From Hyparrhenia diplandra (taxonomy: Eukaryota; Streptophyta; Magnoliopsida; Poales; Poaceae), in the NCBI GenBank assembly GCA_015847255.1, contig JADLZK010007673.1, forward strand, positions 294,589-358,588: a stretch of 64,000 nucleotides of DNA, read 5' to 3'. The notes beneath the pieces were generated by a model, which saw only the letters and a program-made list of their open reading frames with translations, searched no databases and was not told the DNA's origin. How positions within the stretch are numbered: the stretch's first letter is position 1; the number at the start of each line of letters is the position of its first letter. Below, in pieces: positions 1-12,712 of this stretch. The position numbers were made by a program, and so were the translations under genes.

Positions 1-2546
1 CCAATCGATCCGCCTCGTCGAGTAGGTCACGCCGGGCCCTTTGGTTCGCCGGGAAAGTCACCGACGGCGAAGATCCGCCCGGCAAAGACGCCCTCCCTCC
101 CCGAAGTCGACGAAGTGGGCCCGGCCTGTCGGCAACAATATCCTTTATGTTTTCTATTTTTCGTAATGTGTTGCATGTCTTGTAAATTCCATATCTTGGT
201 CATTTAGCTCCAAATTGATTGAGACAAATTTTGTCATGTTTGTTATGCTCGATCTATGATAGAAAAAATATGAGATGTCGAGTTTCGATAGTTTTTATAT
301 TTATTTATATTTATGCTAGTAAATGCCATGTAAATAGATAAATGCATATCTTATTTCTAGTGCATGATAAAATAGTGGTTCCTGTACAAAATGTTCATGT
401 TTTGTGATGCATATCATGGGAAAAATATGTTTGACCCTAGGTTCTGTGGTGGAAATGTGATTTTTTGATTTATGTGCTATTTACCATGCTTTCTTAGGAA
501 ATTCATAGAAAAATAATTACTAGGGTTTTGTATGTGAGACTTGGTGTGCTTAGTTTTGATAGGTATTAGTACTTGTCATACTCGTAAATCTGTTGTCCGA
601 CACTTTTCATAGTACAAAGTATTCTCATGCCTAGTTTGAGTGCTAACATGTCATTTTTGTGTAGGCCATTATATGCATGATCTTGCCATGAAATTTTTAT
701 GGTAGCTGTGATATGTCAGTAGGATGCTCGTAATTTTTGTAGAATTTCCTGAGGTGTTTATGTATTTATCATATTTATGTTGCATGGAAAATAGTCTAGA
801 AATGTATGTTTATGTTTAGGTAATGTGTGTTGATAATTTTATTGTTTGTTCCTAGCCCTGAATAGGACATGTTTGTATGGTTGGTTTACTGGTATTGTGT
901 TTTTATAAAACTAGTTTAATTCTAGCTTTTATATTTGAAGTGTGCATGAGTAGAGGATAATTAGAGAATGTCATTTCATGTATATTAGTTTATCTTTTGA
1001 CTTGTTCAGTAGGTTTATTTGGTAGATTATGACCTTGTTTTTTGCTCGCTGGTTAAGTTTGGTAAGGTTTGCATGAGTAGTTTGCAAGTTATGGTAGTTG
1101 TATGTGATGAAATGGATTAGAATCAGAGCCTCGGTTTTTTCTCTGTTTTTCAGGCTGTTAATGTCAGATTCAGGTCAGGGTGATATGAAATGAATTGTAG
1201 ATAATTTCATAAGCTTTCCAATCCAGTATTCGTTTGCTGCATTTGGAGTTATAGAACTCTCTCATTGTGGTGATCGCTTTTTCTTGACAAAGCATGTCTA
1301 GCTGCCATTTTCGGTGTATTAATGAAATAGGGTGTTTGCTTGATGTAGATTATTAGGGTTTCTCGTGTAGTTATAATTGTGTTTCTACAGTAAGAGATAT
1401 CCACTTACTATTATCATACATCATAATGCATTCATCCATTCCTCATCGATCTTGCATTCCTTAATATTTATCCTTGCATACATATTCATATTGGATCGAA
1501 AAAAAAAGAGCACGTGGAAATCGAGGAGCAGCGGAAGGAGAGGTACACTTCTAGAAGTACAGCAAGAGGAGGTTCCGGAAGAAGCGGGACATGTCGCCGA
1601 GCTGCTGAAGTGCCCAAGGCATCTTCTAACATCTTTCGAGAAGGCAAGCCCGGTGCATGCTTTGCCCTTTCCTATGCTTTCTAACTAAATTGATTTTGCG
1701 TTCTTTTTTTATATGTTGATGCATTAAGTTTAGGAAGATTGTTGAAACCGTTGATGCACATATATCCTTGTTGAAGTTGTTATCCTATCCTATTTAGAGG
1801 TCTAGGTTATAAATGCTCAGTATGGTGATTTGCAGAGACGATGATTCCGGTCACTTGAGAGGATGTTTGTGGTTAGTCACATGGGTGACTAACAATTCGC
1901 CTTGAAAACCTGAATAATAATAAAACATGTTTTGATTGGATGGATATTGTGGTCTTTCCATCCGGTCGATTAAGGACTCATACTTTGTCCGCCGTGGTCG
2001 GAAGTTGAACGCACTCGTTCATATAGTAGGCTCCGGGTCGTGAGCCACGGCTCGTGAGAATGTTAGGGGCCGGCTTTGCTCGCTTTATCGCTCCTCCTTT
2101 GGTGATGGTAGATGGGGGATTTAATTGGGCGCAAGAAGATGCGCACGAGGCGTCGTCCTCGTTGTTTCGCTCACTTGGCGCCCCGAGAAGGAGGGGTAGC
2201 CGGCAAGACCGAGACTTTTACGTCCCCCGTAACGTCTTGGGAGTGATCGGGTGCGTAGTCGAGGCGTAGACCTGGTTTATGACAGGGTATTCGCCACCTG
2301 GTCGATGTCGATTCGAATCGCCATCTCTCCTGGATAGTGAGAACTTCGGGATGCTTCCACGGCAATGTAGTCTTAATATCACAATATATGTTATATTATC
2401 ATGTTGTTTCTTTGTTAAAATTATGATCAAGTTACTTATCTTTATTATTTATATTCTCGAGCATATGTCTTAAACCTTGACTATCACGGGATCTATGGTT
2501 ATGTATATAATAAATAACCTTTTTAATTTGGAAGAATTCAAGTAGT

Positions 2547-3974
2547 TGTTGACACCTGTTATAGTATAATATTACTAGTCAACTAAACTTGGATAAGGGC
2601 TTAAAATGAATATCAATATAAGTCTAGGGGTTTAACTAACATAATTCCACGAGTTTTGGTGATTTATATAATTTCGGGGACTTAATAGATAAATGCGTAA
2701 AAGAATGGAGAAAGTTAGGAATATACATCCCATACGATGACAAGACTTAACCGTGAAGTAACTCGACCGAAAAGTGGACTAAAACATTCTAGAAGGTACC
2801 AGAGGACACCGGAAGAAACGGGGAAGCCGACGCGTGGCATGCTACCGGCGGGCGCCGCCAATGCCAACTAGGCCGCCGGCTGGGGCCACATGTCGCCTCG
2901 GCTTTGTATGTCGGTTTACCACCGACATTGAGGTTGTATCTACACCGTTGCCAAGGTCGGTTTGATCCAATGGTCATCGCTCATCGCCAAGGCCTATATA
3001 AGAAGACCCCCGACCCCGTGGTTGAACCCTAATTCATTCTATCTCATTCTCGTTTCATTATCTCTCGGTTGTAGAGGTGTCCCAATGTAAGGATAACCTC
3101 TCTGGGATTAGTGAATTAGACGTAGATTAGAAGAAGATTAGCAATGTAATTAGAAATAGATTAGACATGTAATTAGAACTAGATTAGATCTAACTTAGAT
3201 CTAATCGGGAGTAAAGGAGAGAGGAGCTATGCTCGTTTCCGAGATGTCTTCTTCAGAGTATGGTATGTCTTTGTATCTTCTCTACAAGACTTATGATTCA
3301 CATATTTATCTTCTCTATTTACTTCCATGTTTTACATATATGGTTAAGTATAGTTGTTATGCTATTGCATGGGATCTCCGCCGTATTGAGGACTCTAGTT
3401 ATTCATGGTAGCTAGAGTAGTAATTAATAGTGTAGACATGGTGTCTAGACTAGAGGTTACCCGAGATTGCACCCAACCCCACCGGATAGTTTGTGGTAGC
3501 CCAGGTGGTGACCACGATGGCGATGTATTCCACCACGTTCGGGTTGGTGATTGTAGGACCTTGCCAAACCTTCCTAGCCCCCTTCTCATCCCTTTCTGTG
3601 GTTAGTGCTTTGGTGTCCCGAAGTGTTATGGTATAATTGCTATCATAGAACCTAAGTAATAGAGAAGTAGCTTGGAACCTTGATCTCTCCCATTGACCTC
3701 TTGATTAGTTTAATTATTCTTTGATACCTTAGGTAGGTTATTATTTTATGCTTTGATATTTAATTATCCTTTAACAATTACCTCCTCACTATAGTCTAGT
3801 GGTTTGCTAAGTTAGTGGATATATGATTGTGACTTATTAGAGTTCTATAGCCAAAGCTTCCCTGTGGATACGATACTCTAGAATACTCATCCTAGGGAAA
3901 AGCTACAATGGTAGGTGTTCTCAGGCGCTTGCGTAATCCTTCATATTCTTTTAGCACTTAACAAATGCCAACAA
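2547..3974 (+). mobile_element. Solo LTR nested in the gypsy LTR
   Basis: A 1428-bp block starts TGTTGACACC and ends TGCCAACA, giving the inverted TGTTG...CAACA ends of a gypsy LTR. It has a TATA box with a transcript-leader-like stretch behind it, and a U5-like end (GATACGATACTC... then a run up to AACAAATGCCAACA) typical of tRNA-Asp-primed grass gypsy elements. No second LTR or internal domain is attached, so it is a solo LTR formed by LTR-LTR recombination. Flanks are AAGTAGT on the left and AAGAGT on the right, an imperfect target duplication. Sequence on either side reads as one interrupted older LTR. Confidence 0.65.
2994..3002 (+). promoter_or_regulatory. TATA box of solo LTR
   Basis: CTATATAAG lies about 450 bp into the solo LTR, in a context typical of an LTR promoter. 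The following bases (about 3020-3070) are CT-rich, as plant transcript leaders often are. Activity is inferred only. Confidence 0.5.
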
Positions 3975-4734
3975 AGAGTATGTGTAGTCTCACTAATCAA
4001 CCTTATTTTCTCTCAAATTAAATGTGAGTCACCAAACTCCAGATATGGCCAAGCATGATCCTTGGAGTCTTTTCCTTATTTTCCGGTTTCGGACGGGTAA
4101 GTCTTGCGGAGTACAATTGAGTACTCACGGGTTAATTCTCGATGTTGCAGGTGACTCCGTCTAGCATGAGCTGATCCAGTTGTGATGTTTGTGGTTGAAG
4201 AATAATGCCTAGGCATGGCAATCTCCATATTTCCCTGTGCCTTGTGCTACTATAGGGTTGACACTATGTTGGCACTATCTTATTTTATTTCATTTGTATA
4301 ACCATCTTGTTTTCGAAAGCTCTTCGCTTTTCGACTCGAATTACTTTGTAAATAAATGTGTACATCGCACTTTGATTAATATATATTGAATTTGGTTTAA
4401 GATACCGCGGGATCGAACCACCGAGATCAACGATCCTTGTTGTGTTGTTGATGAGTTTGAAATCACTCGGAGATTTCGAAATACCGGGTTTATATGGACT
4501 CAAGTGTAAATGCGATTGCTTTGGTAATTGCAAATTATACTTGAATTCTTATAAATTGGTCGGCTCTGTCACAACGGGACGGGGGACGGGACGGGCGGTA
4601 CTGACGGAGGCACACGGTGGTGGCGGGAGGTGGCGGAGGAGCACGACGGCGGCAAAAAAAATGGGCAGCCCTTCGGGGTCAAATCAACCGAAGGACTTAG
4701 GTTTTCTTGGGGATCGGGCGACATATTTATAGTG

Positions 4735-4870
4735 GGAATCTTTTTTGCGTGGCGGGCGGCTTAGGATAACCGCCACGGTTAATATTTTTTGAGGCGGCGG
4801 GCGGCTTAGGATGCCCGCCACGGTTAATGTTAACCGTGGCGGGCGAGTAAGGATGCCCGCCGTGTAATAT
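4735..4870. repeat. CACTA subterminal repeat array (left)
   Basis: Three alternating copies of GGCGGGC and its complement GCCCGCC/CCGCCACGG, separated by TTAGGAT-type spacers. Such repeated, often inverted motifs are where TNPA-like proteins bind in CACTA elements. The same block, running into TAATATTTTC, occurs inside the left end of the mini-CACTA at 58461. Confidence 0.6.
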
Positions 4871-5619
4871 TTTCGTGAATAAATTGAGAAGTATTCTTAA
4901 AAATTGTTATAAATTGTTAAAAATTGTTATAAATTGAGAGATCAATTCGGATAATATATCAAAAATATTCTGATGAAATTTGAAATTTTTACACATTCGT
5001 ATATATAGGGATGCTTTACGGTTCCCAACACATATCCTATGGTATATATAGGGATGCTACGAGGAAGAGAGTGCTTTCGTGTATGCGTAGTGAGAAGTAT
5101 GTCATTATTAGAAACTTTACAGTTCCCAACACATATCCATTTATATACACCAAGTGTACATCTTGATGAGTACTTTCAACTTCGTATTCAAACTTTTTTT
5201 TCAAAACTAGGTCGTTTAGTGGTCCATTTGACCAAAGTTTGACCGGTCGAACTTGTGACTTTTTGAAGCTATAGTTTTTGAAGCCCTAGACGTCGTCGAT
5301 TCGAAAAGTCATGAATACCACTTTTGGTATTAGGGTCAACTTTTTATTTTTCGAACTTTTCACGCCTCGAAATTTGAAATTTTTACACATTCGGACGACA
5401 TTTCAAGCCCTGCACGGCAAGATTCAAAAAGTCATGAATACGGAAAGTTCATAACTCATCAAGATCTACATTTCATATAAAGGTCATTTTTGCATACGAA
5501 AGTGTTACAAACATGTAGTTCAAAAATCACTAGTCTCCCCCTGTAGTTTCCTCAAACTCGCGGTGAGATATTTATTTTTTTGGACTACTTGTTTACATCG
5601 GAATAACCGCAACTACATA
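4871..5619 (-). other. CACTA 3' region, non-coding
   Basis: AT-rich sequence downstream of the minus-strand transposase. It contains short repeated phrases (AAATTGTTATAAATTG three times; GAAATTTGAAATTTTTACACATTCG-like text at about 4977 and 5367; a TATATAGGGATGCT pair at about 5005 and 5045). This looks like the trailer region of rice-type CACTA elements. No gene is supported. Confidence 0.45.
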
Positions 5620-8600
5620 TCATTTCGGTGCGGTGCATTGGTGGTCTTCTTCTCGCCATCGGGGCGGGTCCATGGCATCATTTTAGTCTTGTCGGGATTG
5701 ATTCGTCCTCCGATTGCCTTAATCTTTTTGGAAAATCAGAAAGAGGTGGAACTCATCATAGTTGTTGTATGTTTCGGGACTCGGACCCCATCGGCCCCCA
5801 CGATCCATTTGCTTTCCCGCCACGACAATATGTCTATTTATGTTCTCCGCGTTCATGTAGTAGACTACTTGTGCGGCATCCGATGCAAGCACCCACCGAT
5901 CATCTTTTGTACCGCATAACTTTGAAGGTTCACGGTGGTTAGCCCAAAATCGCCCACTAGAACGCCCCTGAGGCTTGACCCACTAGCAACGGTTTACCCA
6001 GAGGTTACCGCCATAGTCAAGTTCCCATATTTCTTCGACTTGTGCGAAGCATGTCATCTTCTCCCCCGCCACGCCTTCCTGCCCTCATATCGAACACCGC
6101 TGTTGCGGATGCACTCTTCTTGTCCTTCTCTTTTTTGTGTGGAACCTGTACTGTTGACATCATACCTTGCCACGTGGTGACTGCATGGACGGCCACGACA
6201 CAAGCTTCTTCACGATCTCTTGCATCATCTCCAAATGTTCTGCTTTTGGAGCCACTGGAGGAAAGTGTTCTTGTGTTCCTTCTCTGCCCAATCCTTCGGA
6301 CAGTTCTTGCGCTTCCTACTTGCACGGCGGAGCTCTTTGAGGTGCTTTTTAACGTATGTGTCCATGATCACCAATTGATGAAGGATGCTGTAGTGAGCGT
6401 CTAGCACTTTTCCCTATGTATGTCGGTGCGTGCTTTTTCGCCCGCCGCACCCCATCCCCGAGGTTCTTCCTTCATGTTGATGCACTGGAAGCCCAATAGC
6501 CCTCCCATCTTTTATGTACTTCATACACCAGTTCACGGCCTCCTGGCTTGTGTATGCCTCGATCATAGAGCCCTCTAGGTAAGCGCGGTTATGATTGAAT
6601 CGATTGAGGGTAGACATTAGTCGCTCAGTGGTCCACATCGCCTGTAGGTACACGGGTCCTAGCTGTTCTATCTGATCAACCATGTGCATCATCAGGTGTG
6701 GCATAATGTTAAAGAACGACGGTGGGAAACACATCTCTATCTGGCACATTGTTTTCGCGATGAACTCTTTCAACACGTGCAGATCTGCTTTGGCAATTAC
6801 CTTCGGTTGATTTGGTTAAAGAAGTATGACAACCTTGTGACCACCATCTTCACGTATTTTGGACGAATAGCTTTGATCACAATTGGAAGAAACACCGTCG
6901 GCATGATGTGAGCATCGCGCGCGCGTTGAAGTTCGTCATTGTGAGGTCTTTCATGGATACCGGACTCTTGATGTTGGAAGAGAACCCCATCGGTACCTTG
7001 ATACCCCGAATCAACCGACACATAGCCAACTTCTCATCTCGTTAGGTTGTAGGCCGCACTGGGAGTTGGACTTTACCGTTCGGAAGCCGTGTAGCGTGAA
7101 TTTCGGTCGGATGCCCATGTCAACAAGATCCCGACGTGACTTCACACCATCCTTCGCCTTGGTCTTGATATCCATCGGAGACCGATCGTGCTTTCGAAGA
7201 CATTTTTCTCAAGGTGCATCGATCGATCGCATGGGGTGTATGCGTGATCTTCCAATTACTTTAGATACTTGAAGAAGATTGACTTCTTCTTGAAAGGAAC
7301 GGCCGGAGGCGGAGAACCGTCCTCAATTTATCCCTCTTTCACTTCTTTGTCTTGGAGGTGCCGTCTTCCGATCATCGTTTTCTTCTTCTTCTTCTTTCCA
7401 AACTCACACTCTAAGTCCTTCACCATGTCAAACACCTTCGGACCATAACTAGTCGGTGCGTTTACCGAGGTTTCGACTTCGCCCTTGTTGTCAAAGTATA
7501 TATTCATTTTTGCATCTCTATACCTATGCTTACTGCAGGAAGCGTGCGTGTTCCATGTACATACGTTTTTGTGGATCCCTTCGGGTAAGTGGAGCAGGTT
7601 TCTTCGATGCAAGCTACACGGCGGTCTTCCCTTTAATCGCCTGATAATGAAAAACGGGCCGGGGTAATCGGTGATGGTGACAAAGATGATGGCACGAAGA
7701 GTGAACTTCGCTATGTGCGCATCAACCATCGACCCCATCATCAAATAGTACCCGCATCTCCTCCATGAATGGCTCCGTGAACACATCTATATCGTTCTTG
7801 CCGCCGGTCCGTAAATGAGCATGGTGAGCAAAACATACTGCGCTTTTGACAAAGATGTGGAGGTAGATTGTACATGGTGAGGACGACCGCCACGTGCTAT
7901 GTGTCTTTGCTCAGGTCACCGAATGGGTTCATTCCGTCGGTACTCAATGCGAACCGAACGTTCTGGGCTCCTCTGCAAAGTCGGGGTAGGGCGGCGTCGA
8001 AGTCTTGCCCACCGCTAGCATCCGAAGGGTGCCGTAGCTTCCGTCATCCTTTACACGATCGCTAGATGCATGCGGGTCATGTGCTTAGCATCCTCGGGGT
8101 TCCCATAGAGAGCCCGCGAGCGTCGATGGACGGAAAGGTACCACATTGACAAAGGCTGGGCGTTTCCTTTGCGTGTAACCTTCCTCTTCCTCGTCTTGCG
8201 TTGACATGATCTTCTTTGCGGCCGCACTAGTTTTCTTCGCCCCCTTCTTTTTTTTTTCGCCCGTCCTGCTTCCTCATCGAGCTCATATCGTCCACCGCGA
8301 CATCCGGCATGCCGCTTGTATCGACTAGCGCCACGGTGCGGACAAGCGGTCAAATTCTCGTACTAATCGCCCGATATAGGATACGGTGGTTGGGGCGGGC
8401 ATCAAACTTCTTCACTTTTCGCCCATGGCCGGATCAACTTCTTAGCACGATACGTATAGGGAACCTTGTTAGGCGTTGGATACGTGGAGGCCGGGTAACT
8501 TACGAGCTCATTGAAGCTAGTGTCGGACCCGACCATGACGAGACTTCAACATCGTAAATTCAGGTTAAAACTGCGCCGTGCAACCCTTAGGACTGTCTTT

Positions 8601-9161
8601 GTAAAGCGGATCATTTCTTTGCTGCTTCATCTATTTGAAGTTCTCCAACCATCTCGGGCACCCAAACGGAATGTCGTCCTCATCGAGTCGGTTGACCAAA
8701 TCTTCAAAAACCCGAACATCCTCGGTACGCGTCATAGGATTCTCTGCTCGCCGTCCCCTCCACCACCACCACCGTCATCGTCGTCATCATCGGCGTCGGT
8801 AGTGTCTTTTCGAATAAATCGATGAAATTGGACCGGTGGTGGACTTTTCAGTCTTTGGATCGCCGAGGGACTGCACGATGCTGGATCGACCGGGTGGATC
8901 GAAGGGTGGAACTTCTTCGCCGTGAAAAGTCTAGACCAAATAGTCACTTGACGAAGCCATGCATGATTAGGTGAGATCGCACCACGGTGTCATTGAACGC
9001 TTTCGCATTCTTGCATTTTGGCGCAAGGACGGATAATCGGGCTCTGTTGAATTATCTCATTTGTGTCGCTTTGCTCGAGCAACAAACTTCTTCACCTCAT
9101 CATAGTATTCGTCATCAACCCTCCTCATCTCATACATCCAGTGGGCTCGGTGCCTCTCCAT
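5620..9161 (-). pseudogene. TNP2-type CACTA transposase, decayed
   Basis: The catalytic protein of a CACTA transposon, a nuclear DNA transposase. The best start is the minus-strand ATG at 9161-9159, reading MERHRAHWMYEMRR and then a Transpos_assoc-like N-terminus (about 8940-9161) ending near the text SIHPVDPASCSPSAI. Next come Transposase_21 (tnp2) segments at about 8350-6800, recognisable from LYGNPEDAKHM, TDGMNPFGDL and DAHIAKFTLRAI. A DUF4218-like domain follows at 6776-6414 (PPSFFNIMPHLMMHMVDQIE), and a DUF4216-like C-terminus at 6407-5620 (DERWVLASDAAQVVYYMN-like text). The frame changes many times and several stops intervene, so it cannot make a full protein. Poly-Asp/Gly text at about 8755-8800 is a simple-sequence tract. 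Family assignment is firm; exon boundaries are not. Confidence 0.85.
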
Positions 9162-9484
9162 CCCTGTCTCCTGCTCTTCCAAAAAAGCTAAATGCCGTTA
9201 CATAGTACTCAAACCAAAAAAATAAGAAGAAGTTCCACCATAGATCTAGATCTAGAGAAAGGCGGTTTTCTCTCTCCTCCATGGATCTAGATGTAGAGAG
9301 GGATGAAAAAGAGGGAAAAGAAAGATGAAAAGAGGCATTCTTGACCAATTAGTGTCTTCTCCTCCCACCAAATCAAAGCCAAATGTCCAAAATCAAAGTT
9401 TTTGTCAAAATTTGGGTCAAAACCTTCCCCCAAGTTGGAAGAGGAAGATCCGTGGAGAAGATGAAGGGGCGCCCGTGCGAGATT

Positions 9485-9654
9485 TTATAGGCCTCGGGCC
9501 TTTTGCGTGCGGGCGCCTTAATTTGCCCGCCACGCAAAAAGAAGGAGCACGCGTGGAGGCGCAACGCGCCCGCCCGGGCTTAATATATTTTGCGTGGCGG
9601 GCGCGTTGCTGTGCCCCCCGCCTGGTTAAGTTTATCTTTGCGTGGCGGGCGCGT
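9485..9654. repeat. CACTA subterminal repeat array (right, first half)
   Basis: Repeated GCGTGGCGGGC / GCCCGCCACGC motifs just upstream (transposase sense) of the transposase. A TATA-like TTTTATAGG at about 9483-9491 would read TATAAAA on the minus strand and could be the transposase promoter. The array is cut at 9654 by a gypsy LTR and continues at 18403. Confidence 0.6.
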
Positions 9655-11354
9655 TGTTGGCATTTCTTAACGCAATCAAAGGAAAGCGGTATAAAACCCA
9701 TCCCCAATAAGAGCATCGAGAAATGCGCCGTGACATTCCCAAGTAAACCACCATGTCGGTGATCCGAAATGGAACCGTCAACGGGATAGATCTTGCCATC
9801 TTAGATATTCATCGCAAGCGCACGGATCTATCATTGTAGCATTTCACCCGAAGTATTCAGGGGTATCGTTATTTATATTTTCCCAAAGGAAGGCATGTGA
9901 TTAATAAATTAGCATGGCATCGAATAGAGGAACATGTGTTTGCTTAGACCAAAATGTTCATAACTTCAGGGGGTAAGCAATAACGGTTCATGGATAGTGT
10001 GACACACACTTAAGAATCCACCCGACAAAAGGATAAAAAGAAAATAGATAAAGAATAAATGAATAATTGAATAACCTAATGGAGTAGTTCTAATGTATCT
10101 AGTCATGGCCATACAAATGAATAGTTAGGATCATATGCAAACTGATTTAATCATGGTTAGGTCTAGGATAGCGGGAGACTCCCCGGATACCATACGGCCC
10201 GATAGGAAGCATTTACGAACTCCTACGGAACATACGAACGTGGGGGATTTCAAGGGGACGGTCAAGGCTTGTCACGACCAAGCCGCCTACCCTCTCAACC
10301 GTGGCATGCCCTCATATCCGCGGTGTCGTAATACCCGGGCACCATGCCCGCATATTAGAGCACTACTCTTGTCCCCCCCCCGGGATCCCCACTCGTCGAA
10401 TGGACGGACTAGAACAAGAGCAAACCCGAAGGAACAACGAACCGATATCCCACCTCTAATCAAGTTAGGCATATGATGATCGATGATGAACTGTAATGAA
10501 CATGTCAAGATTATGATATGTAAACTATATGCTAGTTCATATACCAACACAAGAACATGAACAAAACTATACTCTAGTTCATAAGTTAGGCCAAGAACAT
10601 AAATATAAGACTTGCAAATAGAAGAATGCTCCATAGAGTGGATGTATTACTAAAGCACTTTCTTCTAGGAGACAAGCCCTCCATGTAGCTCTTCTACTCC
10701 AAGTGTTAACTAAGAAAGAATAAAGAAGAAAGAAGAAGAAGAAAGAAGAAGTAGAAGAGAGAGAGGTAGAGGTGGTAGAGAGAGAGAGATTGCCGGTTTC
10801 TTTGGACTCCAAGTGGTGTGTGTTGAGAGAGGGAGAGAGGGGGCCTACTTATACACTTGGAGGAGGGGCCTAAGTGCTAATTTACATCAAAACCGACACA
10901 GTAAACCTTCCTTGTATGCAAACCGACCAACGAGGGCGGGAAAACCCCGTTTGGAAAGTGGACGAACCGCCTCCCGAGGCCGGGGCGAAACCGCCCTCAA
11001 GGAGGGTGCTCCAGGTGGTCTTGTAGCGCACCCCCAGGCTCGGCCTGGCGCCGGGTCTCGGTGGGGTGTCGTCTTTCGCCTCGAAAAGTTGTGGGCCGGG
11101 CTGTGCTCGGCCCGGATTTGATGTTTTGGGTCGATTTGCTCTTGGGCTTGGGTTTTGCAATAATGCGCTTTCTCGAAAGGCGTACTTTGGTCGATTTTCC
11201 GCTTGCTTTTATTATAAATCTGCAAAATAAAATACAAGACACTATAAGTGGAATTTATTAGTGATAAAAGTATATGAGTATAAAAAGATTTAATTTTACT
11301 CCCTTTATGGTAGTAAGTTGACGGAAAAAAATATGTCGTTGGTTACCGTCAACA
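9655..11354 (-). repeat. Left LTR (3' LTR in element sense)
   Basis: 1700 bp, TGTTGG...CAACA, closely matching 16700-18398. It includes a GA/CT-rich tract at about 10720-10795 and a minus-strand TATA at 10848-10853. Differences from the right LTR are mostly small indels and clustered changes. Confidence 0.9.
10848..10853 (-). promoter_or_regulatory. LTR TATA box (left LTR)
   Basis: TATAAG on the minus strand (plus-strand CTTATA), followed in the transcribed direction by a CT-rich leader (complement of the GA tract at 10720-10795). The right LTR has the same site at 17891-17896. Confidence 0.5.
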
Positions 11355-11691
11355 AACTCCCCAAGCTTACCCTTTGCGGCGTCCTCGAGCAAAAGAGATA
11401 AGTACTTGGTTGTTGATCTGGAGTTGCTACTATGCCGATTACGTTTTACAAGTGCCGGGGTTATAATAAGAGTGTCTACTAGAGTTTGAATAAAATGGCA
11501 CATCTTTTTCCCACCCTTTTATTACCTTTCATCGTAGCGGGGCTTTCCGGCTTTTCTCAAAGCCTTGAGCGGTTGCCGATAGAACGGTTATAACGAGAGG
11601 TGCTTATCATTCATCCTTTTGATCAACTGCTTATCAAGGGATTTTATTTAGATAATATTTATTTCTTTTCGAGAAAGCATGGGCTTTATTG

Positions 11692-11737
<46 letters not shown>

Positions 11738-12712
11738 AAGAGGTGGGCTCTGCTCGCCCTAGACTTTTGTCTTTTATTTCCTCTTTTTTTTTTTCTTTTT
11801 TTTTTTAGAGATGTGGGCTCTACTGCCCTCGGACACTTGTCCATTTTTCATCTCATTTTTTTTAGCATAGCCCAAAAACATTTTCTTTTTTTTTTTTAAA
11901 GCATAGATTCCCGGATGTCAAGTTTCTCTTTTGGACGAAGTCATAGCAAATCCATTTGTACCATATCATATTTGACAACAGCTTAGACTAGATAGAGCAT
12001 ATGCAACCCACATGAATGGAGGTTTTTTTTTTTCGGGATGAGTTTTAGAATTAGCCACTAAACCCAAACTTTAGAGAACTTGAATTATAAACTAGGCAAT
12101 GTGCAAAGCATAAGACAGAGCAACTATTCATCATTTCAACAAGGGACTAAGACTAAACATTTTTATAGCTCATATATATAAGCATTAAGGCACAAAGAAG
12201 AGCTACTTATTCTATTTTTGGATTTTTTTTTTTTTTCAATGCAATATTGCTGAAATGTAAACATGCTAAGATAAAATAAAATTTGATGGAATTAAATATG
12301 CAATGCAATGATACTGTGCGGGGTCCTCCCCAAGCTATCCGGAGGCCTATTGATCGGGATCGAAGCCTTGGTACCTCGAATGCTTCCTCGCGTCGCGGTG
12401 CGAGTAGCCATGTTGGACTCCAATTGGGTCCATCTCTGCCGACTTCCGCTTTCCCGCCCGTTCTTTGCCATGTCATGGGTATTTTGCACATGGGTATTGA
12501 GCGTGTGCTCAATGTTCCTAGTGCGGACGCCGAGGTGTCAGCGTTGGACACCGATAGCCTCCACCCCTTGTGGTGGTTGCCTGGCTTGAAGCGGGCGGGG
12601 GCATATCGTCGAGCCGCTGTCGTCAAAGTCAAACTGTTGGCCCTCCATGCCGCCGCATCTCCTTCAGGCCACTGATGGTGCCGGTGTCTGAGGCGGCGGC
12701 TCCCACCTAGGA
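11355..12712 (-). other. Gypsy internal region, mostly non-coding
   Basis: Holds a (TA)n microsatellite at about 11693-11733, several poly-T runs up to about 12240, and a GC-richer block (12290-12700) with ORFs on both strands. None of these ORFs resembles pol domains. The minus-strand text is probably the tail of the ORF at 12713-13985, but I cannot prove continuity. Confidence 0.5.
11356..11370 (-). other. Polypurine tract
   Basis: On the minus strand AAGCTTGGGGAGTT lies immediately before the left LTR, the expected position and composition of the plus-strand DNA primer of a gypsy element. Confidence 0.65.

Larger units (their letters stand above)
1..4573 (+). mobile_element. Ty3/gypsy-type LTR, 3' portion, interrupted
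   Basis: This stretch has the look of a long grass gypsy LTR: AT-rich non-coding sequence with no supportable ORF, ending in CTCTGTCACA at 4564-4573, a common 3' end for grass LTRs. The LTR begins outside the window, so its length and internal domain are unknown. It is split by a solo LTR at 2547-3974. The bases after its end (ACGGG repeated) could be part of a 5-bp target duplication, but the other side is not visible. The lineage cannot be named from an LTR alone. It abuts CACTA-derived sequence and may have inserted into that element and removed its left end from view. Confidence 0.55.

Noticed and set aside
8732..8825. Asp/Gly/Pro-rich frames on both strands
   Set aside because: Simple trinucleotide sequence inside the decayed transposase; not a separate gene.
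11600..11899. Ile/Tyr-repeat ORF
   Set aside because: Product of a (TA)n microsatellite and poly-T runs.
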